This document shows positions 1 to 9,046 of a DNA stretch of 64,000 nt, piece after piece. The stretch comes from Lepidurus packardi (taxonomy: Eukaryota > Arthropoda > Branchiopoda > Notostraca > Triopsidae). The translations under genes were made by a program, and so were the position numbers. The notes under the pieces were generated by a model. That model did no database searches and had not been told where the DNA came from. It saw only the letters and a list, made by a program, of their open reading frames with translations. The first letter of the stretch is position 1. The number at the start of each line of letters is the position of its first letter. The stretch spans positions 12,090,001 through 12,154,000 of the forward strand of contig JAKZAN010000005.1 of assembly GCA_023053545.1 (NCBI GenBank), given 5' to 3'.

Positions 1-1
1 T

Positions 2-3000
2 CAAGAATTTTTCCCACTACTACTGCCTGAAAAGGAACGACTCAGTCTGGAGCAATTCAAGCGATTCATGCGGAAGGTCCTACACGAGAGTCCTTACAAG
101 GAACTAGCTCAATGTCCACTGCTTTGCGTCATGCTGTGTTGTTTAGTCAGCGAACGCCCGAATGGTGAACTACCGTCAACTTGTTCGGGTCTTTACTTTG
201 CCATGATCAACCGTAACCTCTGCCGCGAAGCCAGAAAGAAAGCCATTACTGCTGGAAAAGTCGCAGATTTATGGAATTGGAATGTCCTCGACAGTCGGAT
301 CTGTAAAGGTCACGAAAGCTACCTCGAAGACTTTGGTCGTCTTTGCGTCGACGGTCTGAAAGACAAGAGGATGAGCTTCACCTGGTATGAAATATCTGGA
401 AAAGAAGAAGCGAAAACTCGAAGCATGAGCTTTAGCTTGTTAAACCTAATGGGAAAAGCAAAATACTACGAACATAAAAATAAAACTAAAACTACGGACG
501 CCAAAGTTACTCAACTAGTCCAGGCAGGAGTGCTGGTCCAAGACTTGACTGGGATAAACACCAATAAGAACATCCCTCGTTACCGAGTTCCTCATCGAAC
601 CACGGCAGAATTTCTAGCCGCCTACTATCTTAGTAGAGAAACCGACCAGAATCTCTTGCAACAGAAGCTGCTTGAACTTTTTTACCTAAGGGCCAGCTTC
701 GACGAAGTTGCGGATTCCCTGATTGAAATGGGAAAGCAGAGGTGTTTAATCGACGCTTTCCGTGCCATTAAGCTTCCTTCCGACTGTCTTGAAAACGTTA
801 TGGAAAGTTATTTCGCCCAGCATGCTGCCGCTGGTACCTGGTCCGAATTTAAAGATACTCTGTCGAACAAGCTGAGTGCCGAAATTGAAGATCTCTCAGG
901 GAGCGAAATATACGTTTCTGAAAACATGGGTAATTAAAAACAAATAATCAGTGTAATATTTCTTACTTTGGACAACTTTCAGGTCATAACCTTCTTGACG
1001 GCGGGTTCTATAGAGCAAAAGAAAGCAAACAAATGTATACTTGATTAATGTTTACATTTACGTTGTGAATGTTCAAAGTGTTTAATATTATATACTCTCG
1101 AAAATTAGGATTTTCACTCTAAAATTGGTCATGGGCATTTTTGAACCCTTTCATCACAGTCGCGAACGGATTATGGGAATATTTGATTGGTAATTATATT
1201 CCTTACATGGATTCAATTCAACTATATATAAGCGTAGTCTTATAACTGTATACAATTATAGAGTGAAAATCCTAATTTTTCGAGAGTATATAATATTAAA
1301 CACTTTGAACATTCACAACGTAAATGTAAACATTAATCAAGTATACATTTGTTTGCTTTCTTTTGCTCTATAGAACCCGCCGTCAACAAGTTTATGAACG
1401 GTAAAAGATTGTACTCTTAAAATTAGATCACACTAACACATTCCCTACTTTCATAAAACTTAATTATAGGGCATAACCGAGCTGCGGTTGCGGATGCTAA
1501 AAGTGTCACCAACACTGTGACGGGTATACGTCATTTCTATTAAAACCATATTTGTGGTTTGTGGCTGGGTAGATATAATTCTTATGATTTAACTATAGAA
1601 GCGTAGGCGTAGGCTTATACTTTATACGCTTATCGATTGAGACTCGTAATTTTCCGAAAATTTATAATACTAAACACTTTTAAATTAACAACGTAAACAT
1701 GTAAACATTAATGAAGTATATATTTTTTTGCATTCTTTTGTTCGATTGCAGGAGGCGGCATCAACATACAAGCGGGTAAAATCTTATGTTGTTCCAAATT
1801 AAATCGCACTAACGTATTGCCTAATTTCTTAAAACTCATTTCAGGGAGTTCATACAGTAATATTGGTGGAACTGTTAATAGTGGAACTGATAGCGGAAAT
1901 TTTGAAAATAACAAAGATTGTAGAAATACCAACACTCCCACTACTAGTGCAGCCAGTCACGGTTCGGCAGAAGGAGACAACGTTCCCAGTGACAACACTC
2001 AACAGAGTTCCAATAACACTTTAGGTATACATCGATTTCTATAAAACCATATATTGCATGTACAGTGTTCAGGAGGACCAGACTTAAACTCAAGTTCCAT
2101 AGATTAACTTTATGAACTCACAGCCTTCAAACTAGAAGGACTGTGTACTTTACACTTTATACGCTTATCGATTGAGACTCGTAATTTTCCGATAATTTAT
2201 AATACTAAACACTTTGAAAATTAACAACGTAAACATGTAAACATTAATGAAGTATATATTTTTTTGCATTCTTTTGTTCGATTGCAGGAGTCGCCAGCAC
2301 TTTACAACTGGGTAAAATCTTATGTTGTTCCAAATTAAATCGCACTAACGTCTTGCCTAATTTCTTAGAATTCATTTCAGGGAACGAATACAGATATAGT
2401 TTTCGAACTGTTAATAGTGGAAATAATAGCGGAAATTATCCTGGAAACACTAATTGTGAAATACCCTACACTCCCACTACTAAAGCAGCCAGTCACGGTT
2501 CGGCAGTAGGAGACAACGCATCCATTGACAACACTCAACAGCGTTCCAATAACGCTATAGGTATACATCGATTTCTATAAAACCATATATTGCATGTACA
2601 GTGTTCAGGAGGACCAGACTTAAACTCAAGTTCCCTAGATTAACTTTATGAACTCACAGCCTTTAAACTAGAAGGACTATGCTGGTTCCTGAAAGGAATC
2701 TAGCTTAGCTTGAATCAGTGAACTTGGAGCTTTGCTACGTTGAAGGCTTTACAGGAAAGGTGCGACTCTTGGTGTACACGCGTCAAACGTCGAGCAAGAA
2801 CAAGAAGTCGAGCAAGAAGTTTGTATTCTTCATACAAAATTACAGTTATACTAGGCTGAAGTCTTTGACGTTCGTCGTTGTCATTGGTCAGTTAAGATTT
2901 TAAACTTCTAGAACACATGTGCCAAGTCTGTTTTTTGTTAGTCAAAAATCGTCCTGCGGAGGGCCCATGCACCTTTTCTGGCCTGTCAATCGTAGGAGTC

Positions 3001-3211
3001 AGTTTACAGCCTAATTACATGTTAGTTACGTCTTACTTGAGCTATATACATTTGGAGTTTAGGAAGAAAGGGTAAAAGTTAACAGGCATTTCATTTCTCC
3101 AGAACATAAGGCAGTAATACTGATCCTCAAATTTTACATTTTTCAGGGACTATGAAGATTGATGGATCGAAGAATGTAAATTTAGATGGCTTTACAAACA
3201 CCTACAATTAA
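2..3211 (+). CDS. NLR-like (NACHT/STAND) receptor, C-terminal part with RHIM-like tail exons; 5' end outside window
   Basis: The reading frame is open from base 2. Exon 1 (2-929) shows features of the region after a NACHT ATPase: a helical stretch with PLLCVMLCCLV near residues 38-48 and the motif PHRTTAEFLAAYYLS near residues 199-213, which resembles the winged-helix 'H..xxEFLAAxYL' signature of metazoan NLRs. The P-loop lies upstream, out of view. A donor follows ATG-G at 929 (phase 1). I predict tail exons 1374-1400, 1470-1523, 1752-1775, 1845-2024, 2288-2311, 2381-2560 and 3147-3211. All internal ones are phase 1 to phase 1. The total is 1482 nt, an exact 494 codons with stop. The tail is Gly/Asn/Ser/Thr-rich and holds I-Q-A-G and L-Q-L-G cores followed by Tyr, like RHIM amyloid motifs. 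NLR identity is fairly sure. The splice model rests on phase, consensus sites and duplicated structure, without transcript evidence. Confidence 0.7.
994..1386. repeat. Inverted repeat copying a tail-exon junction backwards
   Basis: The arms are 994-1120 and 1260-1386, about 127 bp each and almost identical, around a 139-bp loop. The right arm contains the intron end and start of the tail exon at 1374. The left arm is the same sequence reversed, so that exon copy is antisense to the gene. It sits in the intron after exon 1 and could form a long hairpin in the pre-mRNA. Confidence 0.9.
1611..2682 (+). repeat. Tandem duplication (2 x 536 bp) of an NLR tail-exon cassette
   Basis: Two head-to-tail units lie at about 1611-2146 and 2147-2682. 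Each has the same order: intron, 24-nt exon, 69-nt intron, 180-nt exon, intron. Exon starts are offset by exactly 536 bp (1752/2288 and 1845/2381). Both copies stay open and keep their splice sites, although the encoded peptides differ at many positions. The duplication therefore adds a whole in-frame repeat of 68 residues to the protein. Confidence 0.92.
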
Positions 3212-3522
3212 AACAAGCATGATCCAATCACTGCAATCGGTTTAGTTCTGTATGTATTTTCGTGAACTAAATATAGAAGTGAATATAAGTCGCGAGTATT
3301 TCTGAACCCTTCAAAGTCAATCCAAACCTTTAATGATAATGTGCCAAACTTTAGACAGCGTTGGGGTATATTTTTAGACAAAGTACTTCGGATCTCTTGT
3401 TTTAATAACGCCAAGTGTGTGTGCTTTTTGTGCTATAAACTTAGATAATACTTCCTCGTCGAGTTCTACGTTTAATTTCTTTTCTTTCAAGAAAATGAGC
3501 TCATTGAATCATCTAAATGCTG
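3212..3522. other. 3' flank of the NLR-like gene
   Basis: There is no coding signal. The sequence from about 3240 to 3420 is homologous to the flank that follows the terminal-exon array near 38.6-38.8 kb, so the two loci share their downstream DNA. It ends at the GCTG target site of the gypsy insertion. Confidence 0.7.
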
Positions 3523-3709
3523 TGTAATGAACCCACTGGGTAAAACGTATACGATTGTATTAACGTGCACTCGCTCTCATACCAAAACCTCGACTCTCCC
3601 AGAACAGTAAAAACAACCCCCAGGAGAAAGTGAAAGAACATCGAAAGAGTAAAAGGAAAAGAGTAAAAGGAGAGTACAACGAACGAGTATAAAAGGGAAG
3701 TTTGCTGCA
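3523..3709 (-). repeat. 3' LTR of the gypsy element
   Basis: This is a 187-bp direct repeat of 8856-9042 with TG...CA ends. On the plus strand it holds a TATAAAA motif near 3689, which is antisense to the element's own genes. Confidence 0.93.
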
Positions 3710-3766
3710 CTCCTCCCGGGGCAAGGGAAAACATTTGCGTCCTCGCAAAAAAAAAAACAAGAGTTG

Positions 3767-6700
3767 TTATATGCTGGGATCAAAAATAATTTTTTTTTTA
3801 GGACGAGGTCTTAGGAAATATCGCGTGGAGGTCCGAGGCTCCGGACGAGACTCGTCGCAGGCCGGCAAGTCCTCCGGCAACGATCCTTCTGCGGCTTCGT
3901 CCTCTTGCTGTTGAGGAGTGTTCTCGGTTCCCACGTTTGGTAAAACGTTCTGGGTCACGGCGTCTGGTGGCGGTATTGGCGGAGTGGTCTGACCTGATGG
4001 GTATACGATGGGATGGCGGTAAATAGGTGGCGGCTCCGAATCCTCATCAAGGGGCGGGGTTGCAAGATGTCGAGCCCAGGATGGCGCTTCATGTAGCCGT
4101 TTCTTCCTATTGACGTGTACCACGTCTAACTTCCCATTCCTTACATTTTTTACTCTGTAGTTCACTTCCGAAATTCTGGTCATAACTTCGTAGGGACCAA
4201 TCCACGCAGGGGTGAATTTATTGCACCGCCCTGGTTTTACCATATGATTTCGCAGAAGTACCTTGTCACCCATGTGGTACGATGTCCGAGATGCGCGCTG
4301 GTCGTAGTACTTTTTTTGGTGTAGGCTGGCATACGCTAGATTACGCTTTACTAGGGTGAAAGCTCTTGTCAAATTCTTAATCACATGGTCTTTGTAAGCG
4401 TCAGCACTTGTCCAGGCTGAGTTAACCGGATTGTTAAACAAAATGTCCGTTGGTAGGTTGGGATCACGTCCATGCATTAAGAAGAATGGAGTTTCCCTAG
4501 TAGATTCCTGCACGGCAGTCCTATACGCAAAAATGACGTATGGAATGTGCTTATCCCAATCAGCGTGTGTCTCTTGAACAAAATGACTTAGCATGTGAGC
4601 GAGGGTCTTGTTCCAGTTTTCTACAAGTCCATCGGTTTGCGGGTGGAAACTGGTCGTTCTAATCCGCTGAATGCCCAGAACGCCGTAAACAGACTGAAGA
4701 AGTTCCGACATAAAATTTGTGCCTCGATCAGTAAGTATCGTACGAGGAAGTCCATGGCGGCAGAAAACTTGCTCGATGAGGGCTTCGGCGACAGTACGTG
4801 CTGTTTGGTCCGGTAAAGGTATTGCTTCCGGGTACCTGGTTAAGTAGTCAGATACCACAAGAATGTATCGGTTGTTTTTAGAGGTAGGAGGAAATGGCCC
4901 GAGAATATCGCAAGCAATCCTATCGAATGGGGCGGCAGCTACCGGTAACGGGACCAATGGGGCTCTTGGATGGTTGGGTGGTGACTTCCGTGTAGCGCAA
5001 GTAATACAGGAACTGCAGTAATCTTTTATGTCCACGCTCATACGCGGCCAGTAGAACCGCTCTTGGATTTTGTTGTAAGTTTTTTTGAAACCCAAATGGC
5101 CAGCTAATGGGTGATCGTGGAAGGCCTGCATAACCTCACGGCGCATGGCGGCGGGAAGAACAATCTGGGATTTCACAGCTTGGCGTCTTCGTCGACTGGG
5201 ATGTTCAAACCATCTTCGAAGAATTCCGCTGGAGACGTAAAATTGCTTTAACCATTCAAAATAACTGTAATCTGGGTTCTTGCTATCAGATGGCCATAGT
5301 CCACGCAGCTTGTTAAGTATGGAACCGCAAAAATCATCGACTTCTTGAGACCGGTGTAATCTGTTCATGTCATCGTCCGTGCCGAGGTGTGTTATTTGGG
5401 CAATACTATCGGTAGTACCAGTATCCGGTGATGGAATCCGACTAAGAGCATCGGCGTTACCGTTCAACTCCCCGGGACGATATTCAATGTCGAAGGAGCA
5501 TTCTTGAAGCGTCAACGACCATCGTAAGAGGCGGGAGGAGTTTTCTCTCATTGACATCAACCAGCGTAAGGGAGCATGATCAGTTTTCAGCGTGAAATGT
5601 AGACCGAAAATATAAGGCCGGAATTGCTTAACCGCATAAAGGACCCCCAGGGCTTCCTTTTCGACGGTTGCATATTTTAGCTCGTTACCAGAAAGGTGTC
5701 GGCTGGCGTAAGCAATGACGACTTCGTTTCCCCCATGTCTTTGAGACAACACAGCTCCGATGGCGTAGTCGGAGGCATCCGTGTATATAACAAATGGTAA
5801 GGAAAAATCCGGGTAGGTAAAAATAGGCTTACTGGTCAGATGTTGCTTTAATTGCTGGAACGCGGCTTGTTCCTCAGAGCCCCAATGGAACTTAATTTCT
5901 TTCCTTGTAAGCTGCGTTAACGGATGGGCAATGCTTGCAAAGTTTCGCACGAACCTTCGGTAATAGCTAGCAAGTCCCAGGAACGACCGAACTTGTTTCG
6001 AATTCCTTGGGGCCGGAAAAGTTCGAACCTTCTCCGATTTGGTCTCGTCAGGTCGGACACCATCCTTGGAGACAATGTGTCCAAGGTACGTCACTGAAGG
6101 TCTACAAAAACTGCATTTTGCCAACTTCAACTTTAAGCCAGCGCTCCTCAGGCGTTCAAAGACCTCCTTGAGATGCGCCAGATGCTCCTCAAAAGTGGCA
6201 CTGTACACGATGACATCGTCTAAGTAAACAAGCGTAAATCTGTGTAGGATACCGTTCAGAACTCGTTGCATCAGACGTTGAAACGTCGCCGGGGCATTAT
6301 TTAGTCCAAACGGTAGTCTGCAGAATTCATAGTGCCCAGAGTAAGTCGAGAAAGCAGTTTTTTCCCGGTCCAGCTCGTCGACTTCAACCTGCCAGTAGCC
6401 CGAAGCGAGGTCTAAGGTCGTGAAGAATTCGGCTTTGCCCAAAGCTTCCAGAGTGTCCGTAATCCTAGGTAGTGGATGTCTGTCCGGCATAACGAGAGCA
6501 TTGAGTCTGCGGAAATCGATGCAGCAGCGCATTTCTCCGGATTTCTTAGGGACCAATACCACTGAGGAACTCCAAGGTGACGAGGACGGCCGGATGACTC
6601 CTTGCTCGAGCATGTCTTGCACATGTTGGTCGATTACCCGGCGCTGCGTCTCCGGAACCCGGTACGGTCTTTGAAAGATGGGGGCTGCGTTGCCTGTATT

Positions 6701-7207
6701 AATCTTGTGCTTCACCAGGTGTGTTAAACCGAGGTCTTTATCAGACCGGGCAAGGATTCCGGTGTACTGTTCTATCAAGTTTCGTAAGCATTGGCGTTGT
6801 TTGGGCGGTAGGTGTGATGTTTCAATCCGTTCCATGAATTCTTTATTAGCTGCGTCCTCTTTCAACACAGTCGCTTGAGCAACGAGGCCTTTTTCCAACC
6901 TCTTGCCGTTTACGCCCTTATTCTCGAATGTTAAAGCTACTTTGCCGTTGGGCTTGACGGATCCCATTGAGGTCACTAACTGAATGCCTTGAGGTAGGGG
7001 CAACCACAGCACTCGCTTAACAAGCAACTCCGTTCCTTCCTTAATACTCGCAACAACCGCACAGTCGACACTTACGCGAGACTTCGCCGGAATTCCGGTA
7101 GATCTCGTGACTTCCAAATGGAATCCCCCGCGTTGATCCTCGGACACTATTGTCTGGCGGCATTCCTCCATTGCGAGGCACGTATGTGCAGGGGTATTTC
7201 TTGAAAT
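3767..7207 (-). CDS. pol: Pol: reverse transcriptase, RNase H and integrase
   Basis: The frame is open from 7207; the first ATG is at 7171, giving 1134 codons. In order it shows reverse transcriptase (TTLDLASGYWQ, LPFGLNNAPATFQ, and the catalytic YLDD), RNase H (YTDASDYAIGAVL, TDHAPLRWL), then an HHCC integrase zinc finger (HPLAGHLG...CSSCITC) and the DDE core (D in ACDILGPF, D in LTDRGTNF, E in HPQTDGLVENWN). A GPY/F-type module (WIGPYEVM) and an acidic, proline-rich tail follow. No chromodomain is seen. All catalytic residues are present, so the protein could be functional if the upstream stop is bypassed. Confidence 0.95.
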   Translation of the reverse strand: MSRNTPAHTCLAMEECRQTIVSEDQRGGFHLEVTRSTGIPAKSRVSVDCAVVASIKEGTELLVKRVLWLPLPQGIQLVTSMGSVKPNGKVALTFENKGVNGKRLEKGLVAQATVLKEDAANKEFMERIETSHLPPKQRQCLRNLIEQYTGILARSDKDLGLTHLVKHKINTGNAAPIFQRPYRVPETQRRVIDQHVQDMLEQGVIRPSSSPWSSSVVLVPKKSGEMRCCIDFRRLNALVMPDRHPLPRITDTLEALGKAEFFTTLDLASGYWQVEVDELDREKTAFSTYSGHYEFCRLPFGLNNAPATFQRLMQRVLNGILHRFTLVYLDDVIVYSATFEEHLAHLKEVFERLRSAGLKLKLAKCSFCRPSVTYLGHIVSKDGVRPDETKSEKVRTFPAPRNSKQVRSFLGLASYYRRFVRNFASIAHPLTQLTRKEIKFHWGSEEQAAFQQLKQHLTSKPIFTYPDFSLPFVIYTDASDYAIGAVLSQRHGGNEVVIAYASRHLSGNELKYATVEKEALGVLYAVKQFRPYIFGLHFTLKTDHAPLRWLMSMRENSSRLLRWSLTLQECSFDIEYRPGELNGNADALSRIPSPDTGTTDSIAQITHLGTDDDMNRLHRSQEVDDFCGSILNKLRGLWPSDSKNPDYSYFEWLKQFYVSSGILRRWFEHPSRRRRQAVKSQIVLPAAMRREVMQAFHDHPLAGHLGFKKTYNKIQERFYWPRMSVDIKDYCSSCITCATRKSPPNHPRAPLVPLPVAAAPFDRIACDILGPFPPTSKNNRYILVVSDYLTRYPEAIPLPDQTARTVAEALIEQVFCRHGLPRTILTDRGTNFMSELLQSVYGVLGIQRIRTTSFHPQTDGLVENWNKTLAHMLSHFVQETHADWDKHIPYVIFAYRTAVQESTRETPFFLMHGRDPNLPTDILFNNPVNSAWTSADAYKDHVIKNLTRAFTLVKRNLAYASLHQKKYYDQRASRTSYHMGDKVLLRNHMVKPGRCNKFTPAWIGPYEVMTRISEVNYRVKNVRNGKLDVVHVNRKKRLHEAPSWARHLATPPLDEDSEPPPIYRHPIVYPSGQTTPPIPPPDAVTQNVLPNVGTENTPQQQEDEAAEGSLPEDLPACDESRPEPRTSTRYFLRPRPKKKIIFDPSI

Positions 7208-7642
7208 TTAAATCATTTGCTCCCTTCCGTCAATGACGAGGCCATGAGCTTTCACAGCGTTTTCCCCAAGAATGCACTCCTCTTTAATTCCTTCAACGAC
7301 ATAAAACTTTTCTTGAAATCGCATTCCATTGTACTCCACAGGTAGCTCGAGCATACCTTTAACATTCAACTGTTGGCCACTTACAGACGTGAGTCGGATT
7401 CCCTCCTCCGCTTGATATTTCTGATAACGAGGAAAAAGTCGACGTATGCACTTTTCATTGATCACCGTTACCGATGAGCCGGTATCAACAAGTGTTAACA
7501 ATTCCAAATTCCCAACCCGTAACCAAATTCTAACCCAATTTCCAGTCTTAAGGGGAACGTCCTGAGTACAGCTTCCACTCGCAAGGTTACCCAGCTGACC
7601 GTTAACAGCTGGCTTAATCAGTTTAAACGACGCCCTCTGCAT
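7208..7642 (-). CDS. pro: Aspartic protease segment of Pol
   Basis: The frame of 144 codons overlaps the Gag end by 25 nt in the -1 frame. It holds LLTLVDTGSSVTVI with the catalytic D-T-G triad, and later the I-L-G-E-N segment typical of retropepsins. It cleaves the polyprotein during particle maturation. It ends in TAA at 7208-7210. The following 12 codons are open and run in the same frame into reverse transcriptase, so a single stop separates the two parts. Confidence 0.88.
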   Translation of the reverse strand: MQRASFKLIKPAVNGQLGNLASGSCTQDVPLKTGNWVRIWLRVGNLELLTLVDTGSSVTVINEKCIRRLFPRYQKYQAEEGIRLTSVSGQQLNVKGMLELPVEYNGMRFQEKFYVVEGIKEECILGENAVKAHGLVIDGREQMI

Positions 7643-8802
7643 TCAGCGGCGCGATGTCCTAAATTTCCGCAGTTATAGCATCTACCTGCACCAATTGGAA
7701 ACTCTGGACGTCCAAATTGTGGATTCCCGCCGTTCGACAGTCTGCATTCCCTTGCAATGTGTCCCTTCCGGTTGCAGTTATAGCACGTTATATCCGCAAA
7801 CTGAACTCGACGCGAATTCCTATACCGTTCTCTCGATGTGGACCTTGCCGATGGGCCGCGTCTATACGGGCTGTATCCCTGTCGTTCACGAGAAGTGGAT
7901 CCGCTATAACGTTCTTCGGATTTACGGTATCCGCGAGCTGTTGGCCGGTAATCATCGATAGAGTCACGACGGTCACGTGAATTTGACGTCATCAGTATGC
8001 GAGCCACCTGCTGACTTAACGCGTCAATTTTGTCTTCCAGGCGGATATCACGAATGGGGGAATGGGGTCCTGTGTCGCGGTTTCCATTGCTGCCGTGTGG
8101 TTGATCCCCCGTTAACTGTTCACTTCGAATTTGATCAACTTCAGCGGAAGCTTTACGCACAAGCATCTCATTTGTTTCTTCTTTGACCGCGATTCGAACT
8201 GCGTCATCGAAAGTAGTTGGTTCCGCAGAGATAACAAGACGCTGAATCCGTGAGCTTAACCCTCTTATGAACTTTTGCAATTTAATGTGGCTTAGGAAAA
8301 CTCGTGCATCATCGCTAGTGGCCTGATCTTCGTAAGCTCTTCGAGCTAACACGGTTAATTGCTGAGCAAAATCACGCACTGTTTGACCCGGCTCCTGGCG
8401 GCAATCGTTGAAAAGAGCTTCATTCCTGGCCTTGGCTGTCGTATCCCCAAATCTTTCTTTTAAATCCTTTACGAAATCGTCATACACTTTGTTACGGTTT
8501 GTTTTCCTCCAGTTGGTATAGAACTCACCAGCCACTTCTTTTAGCCGGAGGGCTATCAAGTTAAAACGAGTGTCCACGTCCCACTTCGCGCACAAGGCGA
8601 CCTGGTTAAATAAAGCTAGCCATTCGGAGATCGTTTGCGTATCGTCCTTGCCAGTAAAATTAGGTATTTCTCCCAGATACTGGCTTGCAACAAGAGGGTT
8701 GAGGGCCACCATGAGTTGACCAAGTAACACTTCGGAAGCCGGATTCGGTTCAACAAGGGCAGAAGCAACCACGACTGGTTTAGCTTGTGTGCGGCCATCC
8801 AT
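7618..8802 (-). CDS. gag: Gag polyprotein of the gypsy element
   Basis: The frame has 394 codons. The N-terminal two thirds resemble a retrotransposon capsid domain: W-x8-F spacing near residues 60-75 and the stretch FLSHIKLQKFIRGL near 168-181. An arginine/serine-rich linker follows. The C-terminus carries two CCHC zinc knuckles (CYNCNRKGHIAREC and CYNCGNLGHRAAEC) that would bind element RNA. Its stop codon lies directly after a TTTAAAC heptamer, so Gag probably leads into protease by -1 frameshifting. The ATG at 8802 follows the primer binding site by about 30 nt. Confidence 0.93.
   Translation of the reverse strand: MDGRTQAKPVVVASALVEPNPASEVLLGQLMVALNPLVASQYLGEIPNFTGKDDTQTISEWLALFNQVALCAKWDVDTRFNLIALRLKEVAGEFYTNWRKTNRNKVYDDFVKDLKERFGDTTAKARNEALFNDCRQEPGQTVRDFAQQLTVLARRAYEDQATSDDARVFLSHIKLQKFIRGLSSRIQRLVISAEPTTFDDAVRIAVKEETNEMLVRKASAEVDQIRSEQLTGDQPHGSNGNRDTGPHSPIRDIRLEDKIDALSQQVARILMTSNSRDRRDSIDDYRPTARGYRKSEERYSGSTSRERQGYSPYRRGPSARSTSRERYRNSRRVQFADITCYNCNRKGHIARECRLSNGGNPQFGRPEFPIGAGRCYNCGNLGHRAAECRGRRLN
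7621..7627 (-). promoter_or_regulatory. -1 ribosomal frameshift site TTTAAAC
   Basis: In the Gag frame the last codons read CGT-TTA-AAC-TGA, so T-TTA-AAC is an exact X-XXY-YYZ slippery heptamer touching the stop. Slipping back one base continues into the protease frame (F-K-L-I-K). This is inferred from sequence alone. Confidence 0.75.
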
Positions 8803-8832
8803 GATTGTTAATAAAATGATTGTTAAAGTTTG

Positions 8833-8850
8833 ATCCCACTTCTGACACCA
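8833..8850 (-). other. Primer binding site, tRNA-Leu type
   Basis: The plus strand reads as an 18-nt tRNA 3' end finishing in TGACACCA. This resembles animal tRNA-Leu acceptor ends with CCA added, so a tRNA-Leu primer is inferred. Confidence 0.75.
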
Positions 8851-8855
8851 AAATA

Positions 8856-9042
8856 TGTAATGAACCCACTGGGTAAAACGTATACGATTGTATTAACGTG
8901 CACTCGCTCTCAAACCAAAACCTCGACTCTCCCAGAACAGTAAAAACAACCCCCAGGAGAAAGTGAAAGAACATCGAAAGAGTAAAAGGAAAAGAGTAAA
9001 AGGAGAGTACAACGAACGAGTATAAAAGGGAAGTTTGCTGCA
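8856..9042 (-). repeat. 5' LTR of the gypsy element
   Basis: It matches 3523-3709 except for one A/T difference. It is separated by 5 bp from the 18-nt primer binding site. Promoter and start site should be here, but no sense-strand TATA box is obvious. Confidence 0.93.
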
Positions 9043-9046
9043 GCTG

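Larger units (their letters stand above)
3519..9046 (-). mobile_element. Ty3/gypsy LTR retrotransposon, nearly complete and young
   Basis: The element lies at 3523-9042 on the minus strand and is flanked by the 4-bp target duplication GCTG (3519-3522 and 9043-9046). Its two 187-bp LTRs differ at one position seen by eye. It encodes Gag, protease, reverse transcriptase, RNase H and integrase. The primer binding site at 8833-8850, next to the 5' LTR, is complementary to the CCA end of a tRNA-Leu-type sequence. A short purine tract abuts the 3' LTR at 3710-3720. No env-like frame is visible. Intact ORFs and near-identical LTRs imply recent insertion beside the NLR gene. Confidence 0.95.

Noticed and set aside
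1374..1523. First tail-exon pair as a third RHIM-like motif
   Set aside because: The peptide core is K-F-M-N-G-H-N, without the Q-x-G tetrad; it is related by exon structure only, so it is not counted as RHIM-like.
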